Shown here piece by piece: positions 48,801 through 62,212 of a stretch of 64,000 bases of DNA (positions are counted from its first letter, which is position 1; the number at the start of each line of letters is the position of its first letter). The notes under the pieces are model-generated. The model saw only the letters and a list, made by a program, of their open reading frames with translations. It was not told where the DNA came from and searched no databases. The DNA lies in contig CM040453.1 of assembly GCA_022749755.1 (NCBI GenBank), forward strand, positions 11,293,368 to 11,357,367, written 5' to 3'. Origin of the DNA: Azadirachta indica (taxonomy: Eukaryota; Streptophyta; Magnoliopsida; Sapindales; Meliaceae). The translations under genes and the position numbers were made by a program.

Positions 48801-51800
48801 TAAAATTTTTTTAATTATAGATAAAACCGTTTAATTTCAAAAAGAGATGAACACCTCTTTGATCTAAAGGTACTTAACCTTTTAAAAAGATGCTGTTACA
48901 TATATATTTTATTAGTAAATTAGATTTATTTTTTTTATTATATTTTTATTAATTAACTACCAATCACACGACTATATTTATTCACATGAAAACTTAGATT
49001 AGCGTAAAAATATCCGTACCTCACAAATAAGGTCTCTTATAAATTTTAAGATTTTAAGAAATGCTTTCAAGTAATTTTAACGAAACTAAATTTTTTCATT
49101 GTTTTCAAATTTTAAAGAGATATATATATATATATATATATATAACTTATCAATCGATAAATTTTTATAATTTAGAAAATAATCTATTATACTATATTAT
49201 TTAATTAAATAAATAACATTCGTGGTAATAAAACTTAAAATCACACTCGAAAAATACAGTATTACTTAAACATAAATAGAATCGATCTAACAAATATTTA
49301 AACCAAACCTCGAGGTGGTTGATTAAAATTTTTACAATTAAAAGAGAAAAAGAAAAAAATATTTAAATGGACCCATATATATCATGCATCCATGTTGTGG
49401 CCCATGAATATGCATGTATGTACATGTATATACGTATACGTTCACGTATATGTATGGTATGTTAGTAGAAAAATATATTGTTGTGATGCATGCAATGAAA
49501 TGAAATGAATTGAAGTCCAAATCCAAATATCAATCCAGTAATATGAATGCATCAGCCCATGCAAAAGCAGAAATGCATGGATACTTATTCCATTACTTTG
49601 TGTTTTCTCAATTCAATCTTAAATACTTCATACTACTGCATGAATCATCTGCATATATATATATATAGAAGATAAGTGTAAGAGAAAAATTTTCTGAGAA
49701 AAATCGTGGGATCCCACACGCCCCAGCACGTGACTACGTGCAGAAAACTCTTTTGGTTTCTGCAATTTCATGTAATCCACTTGACTCTTGAGGGTTCCAC
49801 ACCTTTGAGAGATTTTGTATCTAATACTAATATCTATCATCACAACCACAAAATAATAATTAATAAACATAAAAAAAGAGAGAGGGAAATTTTCATGTGT
49901 GTGTATCTCTTTCTATTTTTGTGTACACATAAAATTAGACAAAACTTTTATTCAACTTTTAGTTATCTTGTATTATGATCTCTAGCATCCCATGTTTTGA
50001 TTGATATTTACCCAAATTTTTTATATAATTTTGTGATTTTTGATTGAGTTTTACCTAAGTTGTTAATATAAGATTGTAATTGCTAGTTAATATTGATGAA
50101 TTTATACTAATTAATTAAATATCAAAGTTTGTCCAGCTCTCACAGTTGGTAAGATTAATTATATACCTTGGTATTAATACTAAGATTCTATGTCTAATGT
50201 ATGTATTTTTTATTACATAGCTTTGTGATTAGTTAATATATATTAAAGAATTAAGAGAAATATATATAATTTTATTAATAGCTATATAACTCAATCATAT
50301 GATATGTGATACAACTTAAATATGATATAATCTAAACTAAACTTGATCAACAACATAGTTAATTATGATAGATACTAATACAAGAGATATTATAGCACTT
50401 CCCAAAATGAGACCCGATTGATTAGTATTATTCAAAAAAAATCAAGTATAGAAACTAATACAATTAGACATGCTCTTCGCACATAGATAATTTTGAGATT
50501 CAATTCTAGATAATATAGGTTTAGCATCATGAGATCCATTTCTTTGATCTAAAAAGGGTTATTACAAAAAATATATTTCTAAACAATTGTCTCATAGATA
50601 TTTATATGAAGAAGAAATCATGCAATGAAGAGAATTCTTATTTATACAAATGATACTTCGAACTTGCAACCAGCGTAAAGAAATTAAAAATATTTACTTT
50701 TTTATTTTTTGAGTTGTTCTATAGGATAAATCAAAAAACTGATTAATAGATTAATAATTAATTTAAAAAATCAACAAAATAACATATAACACAAGTTTTG
50801 TATTATTTTATCATATAACTAATGCTATTGCCTAAGACTATATCAATCTTTGCCTGAAAATAAGTAACCTTTCTTCTATATTATTGCCAAAAAAAAAAAA
50901 GAAGAAGAAACAGAAGCTAGGTCTGGGTTAATGTTAATGTTGTTCGTAGCTAGGGTTTTAGGGATTTGCTAATGTTCGAGAGTGGTGACAAACAGACATG
51001 AAACCCGGATATCCAGCGAGAGGAAATGGCGGGGCTATTCAATTACTGATGAAGAACAGCCGTTAGGAAATCGCCACGTGGCAAATGGTCGGTTAAGTGA
51101 CAGAACTCTCAAAGGATTCGATGAAAAGTAATTTAAATTTTATTTTCACGTAAATTATGGCAGTTTAAGAGTTTAGTGGCCAACCAACCGATGTGTGCCA
51201 GCTGGAAAATAAAAAAATAAATTGACAATGTTACCACCAAGAAATTAAGAGTAAATAAATGAAAATTAACAATTATTTGAATATAAACAATATGTAGAAA
51301 TATTAATTTATTCAGGAAATGTGCTTTCAATTGGATTATGTTAAATATGTCTTCTTTGGAATTGGGATTGTCTCCTATTCTTGCTGGGTGTGAGTATGCA
51401 AGTCATAATTGAAAATTTGTAGGTTAAAATATGAAAATAATTAAATAATAAAATTAAAGGGGTCAAAGTTTAAAGAAGTTTATAAATTTAGGTGTTAAAA
51501 CATACAAATTTTTAATGTTTAAGATGTTAAGATTTAACATAATCAAATTTAAGGTATAAATACATCAGCTTCCATGAACTTAAAAAAAAAAAAAAAGGAA
51601 GAATGATGGGATCTCAATGTCATGATTTTTCAAAACTCTATAATAACTTTATCCTTAAATATAAGATGTGTATTTAAAAAAAATTCTAATGTAATCCCGT
51701 TCCTAGAATAAGATTATTAAAGTAAAATGTTTTTAATATATAAACTTTTAATCATACACAAATATGGTATGAAATAAGTTAAATATACAATGTCTAAAAT

Positions 51801-53975
51801 ATATGATCAACTTAATTGTTTTATATAAACTTAAAAAGTTTTATTAATTAAATTGACTAGTGCTCAATTTATTTTTAATTAATTAGTAATTTATTTATTT
51901 ACGTTTATTGTGAATCCCAAATAATTTTATTTTACAACAATCGTGAAATTTAAGGAAAACAAGATTTTTGATCCCAAAGATGCCTTAAGTGCACATAAAA
52001 CAATGGCTTCTAAATTTTATGCAATTTTATGGAAAATAGGGAAGTGATGTAGAGAAATTTACTTTTATTAAATTAATATGCTTGTTCTTCGTATTTGGTA
52101 ACAGACACAATATTGAACATTGAAAGAAGAGTTTGAAAGATTTGGAAGTCAAAAAAATACTTAAACAGACAAACAACCCTAAATTTTTTGAATTTTTTTA
52201 TTATTTTTGTGAAGGAGCAAATGGAAGCAATGAACACATGTAGAAATTCATCAATTTCACATTGTACTAGTTAAACATACACTAATTAGTTTATTAAGGA
52301 TGTGTTCCACATTGTAATTCTCAATTCACCTTTCAATTTTTTCTTTTCTAAGTTTTCAATGAAAATTCAAAACATTAAAGATTTATTTGGAACCATTGTA
52401 CTTCAATTCAAATTTGAAAGAGTTTCGATAAATATTCTTTAACTTAATGATATATTTTTATCTACATACATGAGTATATTTTTCAAACTTTATCTTTGTT
52501 TAAAAGAAAATTAACAGAATGAGCGATACTATTAAAAGAGAGATAATTACACCAACTATTAGAATGATCTATTAAGTCTTAACTTTTAAAATATGTGTTA
52601 AGTTATAATTAGAAAGGAAAAATAATCTTTTAATAAAAATAAAAAAGCACATATGATATGTCAATGTGAGCCACCAAAAATAAGTATTAATTGTGCAAGC
52701 AAAATTGTATTAGCAATTTTTTTTGCCTATTTAGTATTCTTTTGAAAATAAATAGATGCATAAATAATAATAAATATAAGTAATATAATTTGACTTTGAC
52801 TTTTGATTATTTAATTTACACCTTCACAAACACATGCATTCAAAATGTGTATGTGTGTGTATATAAATGCATGCCTTTTAACAGTATATAATACATAATT
52901 TTTTACACTATTAAATTTATACACTTCTAACTATTCACACTATATTTCATATGTGTATTAATTATAAATTAATTAAATGTATTTAATTTAATCTTAATTA
53001 TTGAAAAAATATATAAATTTAATAATCTATAAATTGTGTAAGAAATTATATAAAATTTCAAGGAATTAACCATTAATTTTTCTTCTTTACCTATAGCTTC
53101 AATAATGTCGATTTTCAATTTTTTAAATAAAAATAATATAAATAGTCAAAATAAAATTTTAAAATGTGAAGGGTGTGGATACAAGGACTTAATTAATCTT
53201 CTAATTTTCAACTTGCCCTTTGGATAATATGAACTTTCAAGATTCAACTGCGCCGACTATTTTAAGAGAAAGGGAGGTGAAAAATTATATATATATATAT
53301 ATATATAAAATATGACTTAATTATAAAAGCCAGCTGCACCGACTACATATATGCAAGGTTAATTCACTTTGGAAATTAATTTGTTATAAAAAAATCAGAT
53401 TAAAATTATTAGATACAAATATTTATATTTTAAAAATACAAATTTAAAACAATATACACTATTATAATTTATTGTATATAAGCAAAAATCATTAGATAAA
53501 AAATTTCAAATATCTGTTTTTGAACTTTATAAAATAAGAATTTAATTAAAATAAATAATACTATATTATATCTTTAAATTTGTACTTTAATAGTTTGATT
53601 GATGTGCATGAGATATAGTTGTATTTTATAAGAATCCACATATATATATATATGACATATTTTTATTTAAGTTGAAAATTCAACGGTTATATATTTTGAA
53701 AATGGGTGCTTAACAAATAAGTTATTTAAAATTAAACAAAAATATCTCATCTACAAATATTCATTAGTATATCTATCTTACAATGTTTCTTAAAATAAAT
53801 ATATCATTAAATAATATTTTTAAAATTAAATTAATATTATTGCTTCCATCACATATTCATTTGATTATTTTACCTTTCTAGATATTCAAATTAAACCAAA
53901 AATATAAAAAATAAAAATGAAGAAGAGAAGAGAAAGAGTAAAGTTGCCAAGTATATGTTTCATGTAGTATATCGA

Positions 53976-54012
<37 letters not shown>

Positions 54013-57000
54013 GCACAATTTGTTTGTTGTCTATTGGGAAGATAGATATTTATACAATAAACTAAAGACTTTAATGAGTACACACAAGAGAACGAGAAAT
54101 TAATATATTATATTAAAAACACATGAATATAAAGTCGCAAAATTCAAGAAATTAATTAATTATATATGCATAATTAAGAGACGTAGATAAATAAATAAAT
54201 AACAATAAAATATTAAAATGAAAGGGAAAACAATTTTCAAAAGTAGAAATTAGGAGAGAAGAGGGAGGGAGTGGGAACTGGGATCGCATTGGAGAAATCA
54301 GCGGAGCACCCGTGCCTTCTTGGCAAGAGAACCCATCCCACCTCTTTAACTCTTTTACCTAAATATTGCCAAAAACTCTCTCTTTTTCTCTGCAAATTTT
54401 CCATTTACAAGGAAACAAACAACGAACACAAAGAGGTTTCCAAGAAAAAGTTTATTTAAAATTAAACTTAAATTAAAACTTTATTTATTTATTTATTTAT
54501 TTATTGAAGATGGATAAAATTAAAAAGGAGTCCAAGTTCTATCCTAACCCATGTCATATCCCTTGTTGCCATTGCTTCTCCACCCTATAGGTCAAGGTTA
54601 GTTTTGTTATTTCATTAAAGATAATAACACTTGAATCCCCGAGTTTTTGTGTTTCCTCGTGTAATGATATAATTTTTTCATTTGTATTAAGTAAATTTTG
54701 GGTCCTTATTAAAAATGGTTTTATAACTTTTAGTTCTAATTCTGTTTCAAAAATTTGTAACATCTTGGATTAAGGGTCGATGAAAATTGATTAAATCAAT
54801 TCAACAATGATAAGAATTTGTTCTAATAAGAAGAGATTTACTATCATATTAGAAAAAAATTTACTCGCATAATATTTGAAAAAACTTAAAACTTTCCTAA
54901 TTAAGGGGTAGTTCTCATTATAGTGCTAGGTTACATAATCTAATATTGTGATAAATAGGTCAAGATTTAATTTTATATATGGGTAATTTTGCCATTTTGA
55001 TTATAATTAAGGACCCTATTACTTTTAAATGAAGATATTACATCATTATTTATAATAATAAAAAACTGAAGGACTTAATTCTTTTTCATAATTTTCTAAT
55101 GGTTCTTACTCAAGTCCCACCGTATCCCACCCACAAACACAAATTTAAAAAAATCCTCCATAATTAATCCGATGAAAAATTAATTCTTAACTTCTTCTAT
55201 ATTTTATCAATATCTAACACTTTTCCTAAGTTCTAACTATATATGTGTGCTGTATTCAATAAATTTGGCAATACTTGTTAACTTGAAAATAAATTTTGAC
55301 TATCACAACATTAGAGTATTTAATTACTCCATACAAGATAGTATTTTAGTTATTTTAATAGTAACTAAGGACCTGTTTGTTACAAATAGATATACTATAT
55401 CATTATTAGTAAAAATATAAGACTATGGGACTATCTAAGTGCAATTATCATTCAAATTTTTTGACCAGTTATCCTATCTATCTAAATGTAAATATAATTT
55501 AGAAAGAGAAAGAGAGTGGGATTTGGGCTGAAATGTCTGATTCGAAGTTGATATTAAAATAAAAAATTAAAATTAAAAACAAAAGATAATGTAAGCTTTC
55601 ATGCGTGTCTGTGTGTGCGCGTGTCAAAAATAGAATCATCATATGATAAGCCAAACAAGTCCTAGGAATGCTCATTCTCGTCCCTTTTCTGGTTCTTGGG
55701 TTTTTCAAAATTAATTTCATTTCATTATTTAAAAAAAGAAAAAAAGAAAAACAAACAAACAATAATATCAAAACCCTAAGTAGGGTTTGAATTGAAACTC
55801 TCAACTCTCTTTACTGTTTGGGATTCAAACCCTTTTTTGACTTGGACCCACCAAAAAAATATCATGATAAAATTTTCAAAATGTTTACTTAAATTGAGGA
55901 TTTGATACTTGATACCTCTTGACCAATATTGTTATATGATATTATCTCGTTATGTTCTAGTTTATAAGCTACAATAAGGTATTACGATACAAAATTTTTT
56001 TTTTTATAAATTAATGTGATATAATAATATTGATGGTCATGTTTTTATATTATTTATTCTTATTAATTATATTAAATTTATATTTTTATCAACTAATAAT
56101 ATTATATCCAAATTAATTTGTAGAGAGAATTTACGTATTTAATATTATTCTATTTACAAAGTGTTACACAATTATTTGTATTGTTTTATGAGACTAACGT
56201 AATGAAGTCATTATTTTGAGTGCTGATTAGTTCAATTAATAAAATTTTTTAATAATAATCCAAATTTTTCTAGTATTATAATTGTAATTATGGAAAAAGA
56301 ATTATATACAAATATATATAGTTTTGTTTTTAGAAAGAAAACTATATTTTAGATTATCTCATAACTATCACACAATAGATATTTGATGTAAATATCAGTA
56401 GATTACAATGTTATAATGTATACTAAGAAAAACATAAAGTTCATTATTAAATTACAAAATAAGAGAAACCCACACAATACTATCAATAATTGTTCAAGTA
56501 ACAATAGATCATATATTGATATATTTAATTTTAAGTTTTTAACTATTTAATATTACTAATTGTTTCAACGTAGCCGAAGTTGATCTTCTGCTTCTTCTTC
56601 TTCTATATGCAATGAATTCGTACAACTTGGTTGCGCACTTTTGCGTGTGAATTAAGTAATTAATAATAATAATAATAATAAACTTTATCTCCACTATTAT
56701 TAATCACCCTTAATTTATTTGGCATTATTTTTACCCTAACACATGCAACTGTAAAATTAATTAATTAACTAATTGCATATATGCATATATATATGTATAT
56801 ATATATATAAGTTGAATGTAGCCATTTGTGCTTCCAAAGTCTTGTGTTCACACCAAACTAATTTCTTCTATCTCAAGAATTAATTTAATTATGTTTAATA
56901 TAATATTCCATGCATCTACCCAATCACTGTCCACATTGGTTAATTTTCCTTTATTTTTTCATATACGTTTAAAATTTTAATTTAAATTAGAAAAATATAT

Positions 57001-57444
57001 TTTCTAAACAATAATATTAAATAATGTATCTCAAACGAATACATTAACTTGAGTTACTTGTACATTAAGTTAAACAAAAAATATTTTGAGTAGTTAATGT
57101 ATTAAACATAGTGAAAATATGTGTTAAGTACATAATCTTATAAATTGTAAAAATTTCGATAAATGAATGTCAGCCTCAATTATTATATCATTTAAGATGC
57201 ATTTAATAATTTAGTATTAGTTTAAAGATATTTAAAATTACTTATCTTCTAAACATCATACGTGATCAGTAGTGTATACAATTTTTTATTCAGAATATAT
57301 GTGTATTCTTTAAAAATGTGAATGTATGTATACTTGTTAATATAATTCAGTCCTAAATTACTATAATTCGTTGTTGAAATGTTGGTAAAGAGCTTTTATC
57401 TTTTCTTTTTCAGAAAAAAAAAATGGTTTGATTTAAGATTTGGT

Positions 57445-57835
57445 CGAACCATTAGACAAGGTGCTTCTTGTAATTAAGTGCTTTTCAAGAATATGCATAC
57501 TAATTACAATGGCCAAAACATTCAGAATTCGAAATCATCAGCCAAAGCAGCTTCTTGGAAGCGCTTTTAAGTGTACGCATATAAATAAAACACTAAGAAT
57601 ACGAACCATTAGACAAGCTGCTTCTTGAAAGTGTTTTAAGTGTTTGCATACTGTATTACGAAGGGCATCAAACAAGCTTTTTCTTGGAGTCTAGCTGCTT
57701 CCTAGAAAAGTGCTTTCAAGCTAGTAAATGTACAATAACTGGAATGGCAAAACAAGGTTTGGGTTTGCAGAAAGATTTTGGATCAATGCAAGAAGAAGCA
57801 TGGGCTTCATTATATTGGGCTTTAGTGTTCATGGT
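57445..57835 (+). repeat. Degenerate tandem repeat array, locus B (inverted relative to locus A)
   Basis: Four units on the plus strand begin near 57445, 57530, 57602 and 57661, with CGAACCATTAGACAAG, GCTGCTTCTTG, AAGTGCTTTCAAGTGT, TGCATAC and ATGGCCAAAACA in order, at spacings of about 85, 72 and 60. The tail GGGTTTGCAGAAAGATT and AAGAAGCATGGGCTTCATTAT matches the tail of locus A. Confidence 0.7.
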
Positions 57836-57923
57836 ACGTATTATAATTCATTATTTATGAAATTTATTATTTGTTAACTGTTGTAATTTAAAACATTAAA
57901 TTTGCAACAGTTGTAACATATCT

Positions 57924-57924
<1 letters not shown>

Positions 57925-57971
<47 letters not shown>

Positions 57972-57972
57972 G
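57925..57972. repeat. (TA)n(GA)n microsatellite
   Basis: About 15 TA units followed by about 8 GA units, abutting the MITE. Confidence 0.95.
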
Positions 57973-57975
57973 GGT

Positions 57976-58305
57976 AGGATTAGCAATCTTTTTATTTTAT
58001 ATAAAATGTTATATTAATTGTAAACAGTTAGATATAAATACAACTAACAGTTGAAATTACATCTAACATATGCAGTAATTATTCATGTAGTAATCATGTA
58101 TTAATTACATGCTCAAATATAATTTCAATCGTTAAATGTGTTTATATCTAACGATTTATAATTAATATAAGATTTTTTTATTATTTCTTGATGCATCCAT
58201 AATTACTGCATATATCATATGCAATCTCAATCGTTGGATGTGCTTATATCTAACAATTTATAATTGCTGTAAGATTTTGTGTAAAATAAAGAGACTGCTA
58301 ATCCT
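57976..58305. mobile_element. 330 bp MITE with ~90 bp terminal inverted repeats
   Basis: The left end AGGATTAGCAATCTTTTTAT and the reverse complement of the right end AGGATTAGCAGTCTCTTTAT agree, and the pairing continues for about 90 bp with mismatches (through TTAGATATAA). Internal blocks CAATCGTTRRATGTGYTTAT also repeat. No coding capacity. As RNA it would fold into a long imperfect hairpin. It is absent from the matching position at locus A. Confidence 0.75.
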
Positions 58306-58569
58306 GCTTTTATAACTATATATCAATCTTATATGGGGAATTAAGTTTCAAAGTCTATATTTTAAATTTTATGTTTTTAAAATTATAAAATAATTTGTTT
58401 TTCTAAATCATAACATGAAACAAATTAAAATTTCTATAGAATAAAAAAAATATTTTTTAAAAAACTTTGTTTAATTTGTGTTCCTGTGTTCATATATGGA
58501 GTTGGGTAACATAAATATTGTATACTTTTTTACAAAAATCAAAATTATTTTTACAAATGATGGTACAAA

Positions 58570-59040
58570 TTTCTTCGTAATAAAAGCTATAAGGTGTGAT
58601 GTATTTCTTCAAGTATACTAATAGTAATAATGTGAAAGAGACCATTATCATTTTGTTGTTTGATATAAATTTATTTTAATTTTGTATAAGTATATACAAG
58701 AATATCTTGTATTTTATTTTCATAAAATTTTGGATGAGTCATCTATTATCAACATTCCTATATAATACTCATATAATACTTATGAGAGTTCTATATTTAT
58801 TATAATCACATATATGTGATGTCTTTTATATATATAAGACTTAGTTTTTTTATTCCTAACTCATAATTAGTAATCTCTTTAACTTTTTTTTTAAAAAGTT
58901 TATGTATTTTTAATTATTTATATCTGATTTAATTTTAATTTAAAAATTATACTCTTAATATTCAAACATTGATAAGATATTGAAGAAAATTAAAAACAAA
59001 GATTTAGTAATTATTGTAAAATTACACATTATCTTTCAAA
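58570..59040 (-). repeat. Uncharacterised repeat family, inverted copy
   Basis: The reverse complement matches 36180-36650: TTTTTAATTTTCTTCAATAT, GTTTGAATATTAA, CATATATGTGATTATA, GAACTCTCATA, AAAATTTTATGAAAATA and AAATTAAAATAAATTTATAT in the same order. Confidence 0.6.
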
Positions 59041-60444
59041 CAGACTTGGAGAATGCTTGAGTCACGGTCTTGTGCTTGTTAAATAGAATACTTTTCCACA
59101 ATTCAAAACTTATTCGTAGAAAATAAAATATTCTTCCAATGTTCCAATACCTTAATGATATAAAAGTATTTCAATCAATCAATAAAAACTATAAGATTAA
59201 CGGATTGGTTAATAACAAAGAAACGGAAAAGAAAAATAAAGAGAAAATAGTTCACTAACTAAAAAATGATTAAATATGTAAAATAAAATTAATTTTTTTA
59301 TAATAAAATTCAGTGTTTGTAGCCTATGTTTCAATAAAATTTTATTAATATCAAAAAATATTTAGTAGTATTTATTTAAGTAATTTTAATATAAAATTAA
59401 CTATGAAACACATTTGATATTCTTTTTAAAATAATAAAATAATTTATGAAAAATAAACTTTTAAAAGGGAAAAAAATGTTCATTTCTTATATCAATTTTA
59501 GGGATGAGCAAATTCATGTTTGGTTTAGTTGAATTACAAACTGAAATCAAACTCTCTTAAAAATCAAATCTAACTTATTAATTCAACTAAGTTCGATTCA
59601 ATTTCAATTCAGTTTTAATTTTATCAAGTCTAAATTTTGTAATTTTTAAATTTTTAATTTAAAAAATAGATAATAAATTTTAAACTTTAAACTTTTATTT
59701 TAAAAATTAATATTATAAATATCTAGTTTTAAATTACTTTAATTGTAAATAAGTTTTAAATTTATAATTTAATTTTTTTTCGAATCAAAATTATCGATCT
59801 ATAAACTAAATTGAACCGAACTTAAAATTTTAATAAAATTATGTTTAAAAATAATATCAACCCAACATATTTTTATTTCTTATTAATTTTAATTATTATA
59901 TATAAAACATATTTTTATACTTATTTATATTTAAAAATAATTTTCAAATATTATAACAAACATATTTTTAGATATTTAAAATCCTAAGAAAGTAACTTAA
60001 AATTTTGAATTGTATTTTAGTTTTTAGAAACAGATTTCAAATCACAAATCAAATGAGCCTTAAATTTTTTGTTAAGTTTATTTTATTAGAACTCGAGAAC
60101 CTCTAACATCATGTCCAAAGAATTTATCAGTTATATTAACAAAATTAGAGAATTAAACTATATTAGATTTATCACTATTATTATTATAATACTTTTTACG
60201 TTGTCAAGCACAAAGTTCATGAAAAGCGAGACGAGATCTTTTAAATTTCTACGGAAAGTAAGGAAACCTTAGAAGAAACACAGAAGAGTTTCTTCAATTT
60301 GCTCCCAATTTAGTGATTGAATTTCCCTTAAACATGTCGGTTTTAGAAGATTAATGGATTTGGAATCCGATCCAATTAAAAACTAGACATTATTTAAGCA
60401 AATTATTATACTATTTATCTCTGCTGGCTGCGTCTGCTCTTGCT
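59041..60444. other. Gene-free AT-rich DNA before the F-box pseudogene
   Basis: 59505-59830 starts TAGGGATGAGCAAATT and is full of AACTGAAATC / GAACCGAAC words, a decayed hAT-type MITE. The remaining sequence shows no exon. The F-box promoter probably lies in the less AT-rich 60210-60440. Confidence 0.4.
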
Positions 60445-61400
60445 TTGAAACGATCCCGGGGCAAAGAGTTTTCAGATGAAAGCTTTCATTATATCATTAA
60501 GAAGAGGAGAATTGATGACTTTGACAGGATATCTGCATTACCAGAATCGATATTGCAGCAGATAATGTCGTTTTTACCATTCAGAGATGTTGTTAGAACG
60601 AGTGTATTGTCTAAAACATGGGAAAAAGCATGGCTTACATTCCCGGATATAGAGCTTGATGAAAAGCTGTTTGGGCAAGATTTTGCATAATCCGTGGCTG
60701 TTGGGTTTCGATGAACTTGATACCAAGTACAGAATATTTGATCAGATGAAAAGGAAATTATTAAATTATTGGGAAAAAATTCAGTAATCTCGCTGTTGGG
60801 AGATGACAAGTTTAAGGAAGTTCACTCTTAAGACGGAATCGTTAAGTGATTTGGAATTTGTATACCAATGCATTCGTTATGCAGTAGAGTAGATAATATG
60901 CTTGAGAGGGATGTGTTTTACAATTTGCCTCAAATGGTTTTGTGTTTATAATCGATAATTGTCTTAAAGTTAAGAGGGTTTAAGTTGGAGTCACCAAGAA
61001 GTAATGTGAAGTTATCCTCTTTGAGAGAATTGTACCTTTCAGATGTTAATGCATATGATCAAGTGGTTGAGAATGAAGTTGGTGGATGTCCTTTGATTTA
61101 GGTTCTGAGTATTGAGTTTTGTACAGGTTTTAAAAGCCTGGAGTTGTTTGGCCTCAGTAAACTCAGTAAAATCAAAGTACAGAGCAACAATGAACTTGAA
61201 CAGATGACGATCAAGGAATTGAATGCTTGGACAATAACTGTTATGTTGGAAGGATTGCATAAAAGAAAGTTGAGATTGAGATTATCAGTGAAAAAATTGA
61301 GGTAATTGAGATTCTTAATACCTTTGAGATGATAAGAGAGTCGGATTCAAAATGGTATGCTTTTGAGGATGAACGTCTTTTGGAGAAGATTGATGAATTG
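60445..61400 (+). pseudogene. F-box/LRR protein pseudogene
   Basis: The N-terminal F-box is clear: RISALPESILQQIMSFLPFRDVVRTSVLSK then W and PDIELDEKLF. The expected start is TTG in the context TTGAAACGATCC, so the ATG has probably been lost. After 81 codons the main frame stops at TAA (60688-60690), while the next frame continues the homologous sequence (HNPWLLGFDELDTKYRIFDQ). Further conserved LRR-type blocks (TESLSDLEFVYQCIRYAVE; KLSSLRELYLSDVNAYDQ; GFKSLELFGLSKLSKIKV) are separated by stops and shifts. F-box proteins are substrate adaptors of SCF ubiquitin ligases; this copy can no longer encode one, apart from a possible short F-box-only peptide. Confidence 0.85.
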
Positions 61401-62212
61401 GTATCTTAATTGCAGAGGAAGAGTTGAAACTATCTAGAGTCTTGTTAACTATGAGATTGTAAGAGTCAATACTGAAGATGATATGTTTCTGAGGATGAAG
61501 AGTTTTTGGAGAAAGATTTGACTGATAAACCTGTATGGTTTTGAGGATGATTTTTATTGTTGATTTTAATTTATTTTTTATTTCAAAAAAATTCACCGTT
61601 CAAGCAAGTAGTTAGCTAGAAAGTGAAAATCCAAACCTCCCTCAAAATAAATTATGAAAATAGATTTATTCTTCTCCAAAAATAAAAACTTAATATGTAT
61701 TATACTTAAAAATTCACTTATAAATTAAATAAAAAAAGGGTTAATTATATCATGATCTTATTTCAAGTATGTAAAAATAGAGAGAGAAAGTATTTGATAA
61801 AATTTAAAATTAAAGTGTTAAAAAATAAAAGAATAAAGTGTTAGAATATAACTGAGAAATAAAATAATTTATTCAAATATTTGGTTATTCAAATTTGAGT
61901 TAAAAAATTTTTATGACATAAATTAAAAAACAAATACTTCTAAAATATCTAAACAATTCTATTCATGAAAAAATAAACAGGCCCTAAGAATACCACCAAA
62001 TTAGTTTGTAACATTCTGAATTTACAACTTGACACACCATAAAAGCCAATAGATCATAAAGCATGATTAAAATTTACAATCATTTCATGGAGGAACCAAA
62101 TCATGTAAAATATTATGTACAACACTACAGAAGTTTTTAATATTGTCTGGTTTTTACGTTTAGTCGTTTGTTCCAAATAAAGAATATGAAGGCGTTCAAG
62201 CAGAAAATAGTA
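61401..62212. other. Spacer and probable LCAT3 3' UTR
   Basis: No gene. 61600-62030 is AT-rich. Composition becomes gene-like from about 62030, consistent with the 3' UTR of the minus-strand LCAT3-like gene. Confidence 0.45.

Larger units (their letters stand above)
43200..57380. other. 14 kb region upstream of BBM without a convincing gene
   Basis: No open frame longer than about 100 codons and none with a recognisable protein. Less AT-rich patches at 46090-46510, 47240-47360, 50925-51120 and 54240-54480 could be regulatory DNA or non-coding transcripts. The one at 50925-51120 has a TAGGGTTTTAGGG telo-box-like stretch and a CCACGTGG G-box. Microsatellites at 44881-44948, 49121-49143, 53286-53307 and 53975-54012. 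Confidence 0.5.

Noticed and set aside
54250..54350. Possible miR482-like hairpin (GGGAGTGGGA against CCCATCCCACC)
   Set aside because: Only 4-5 bp stems with large internal loops, and neither arm matches the miR482/2118 pattern well enough.
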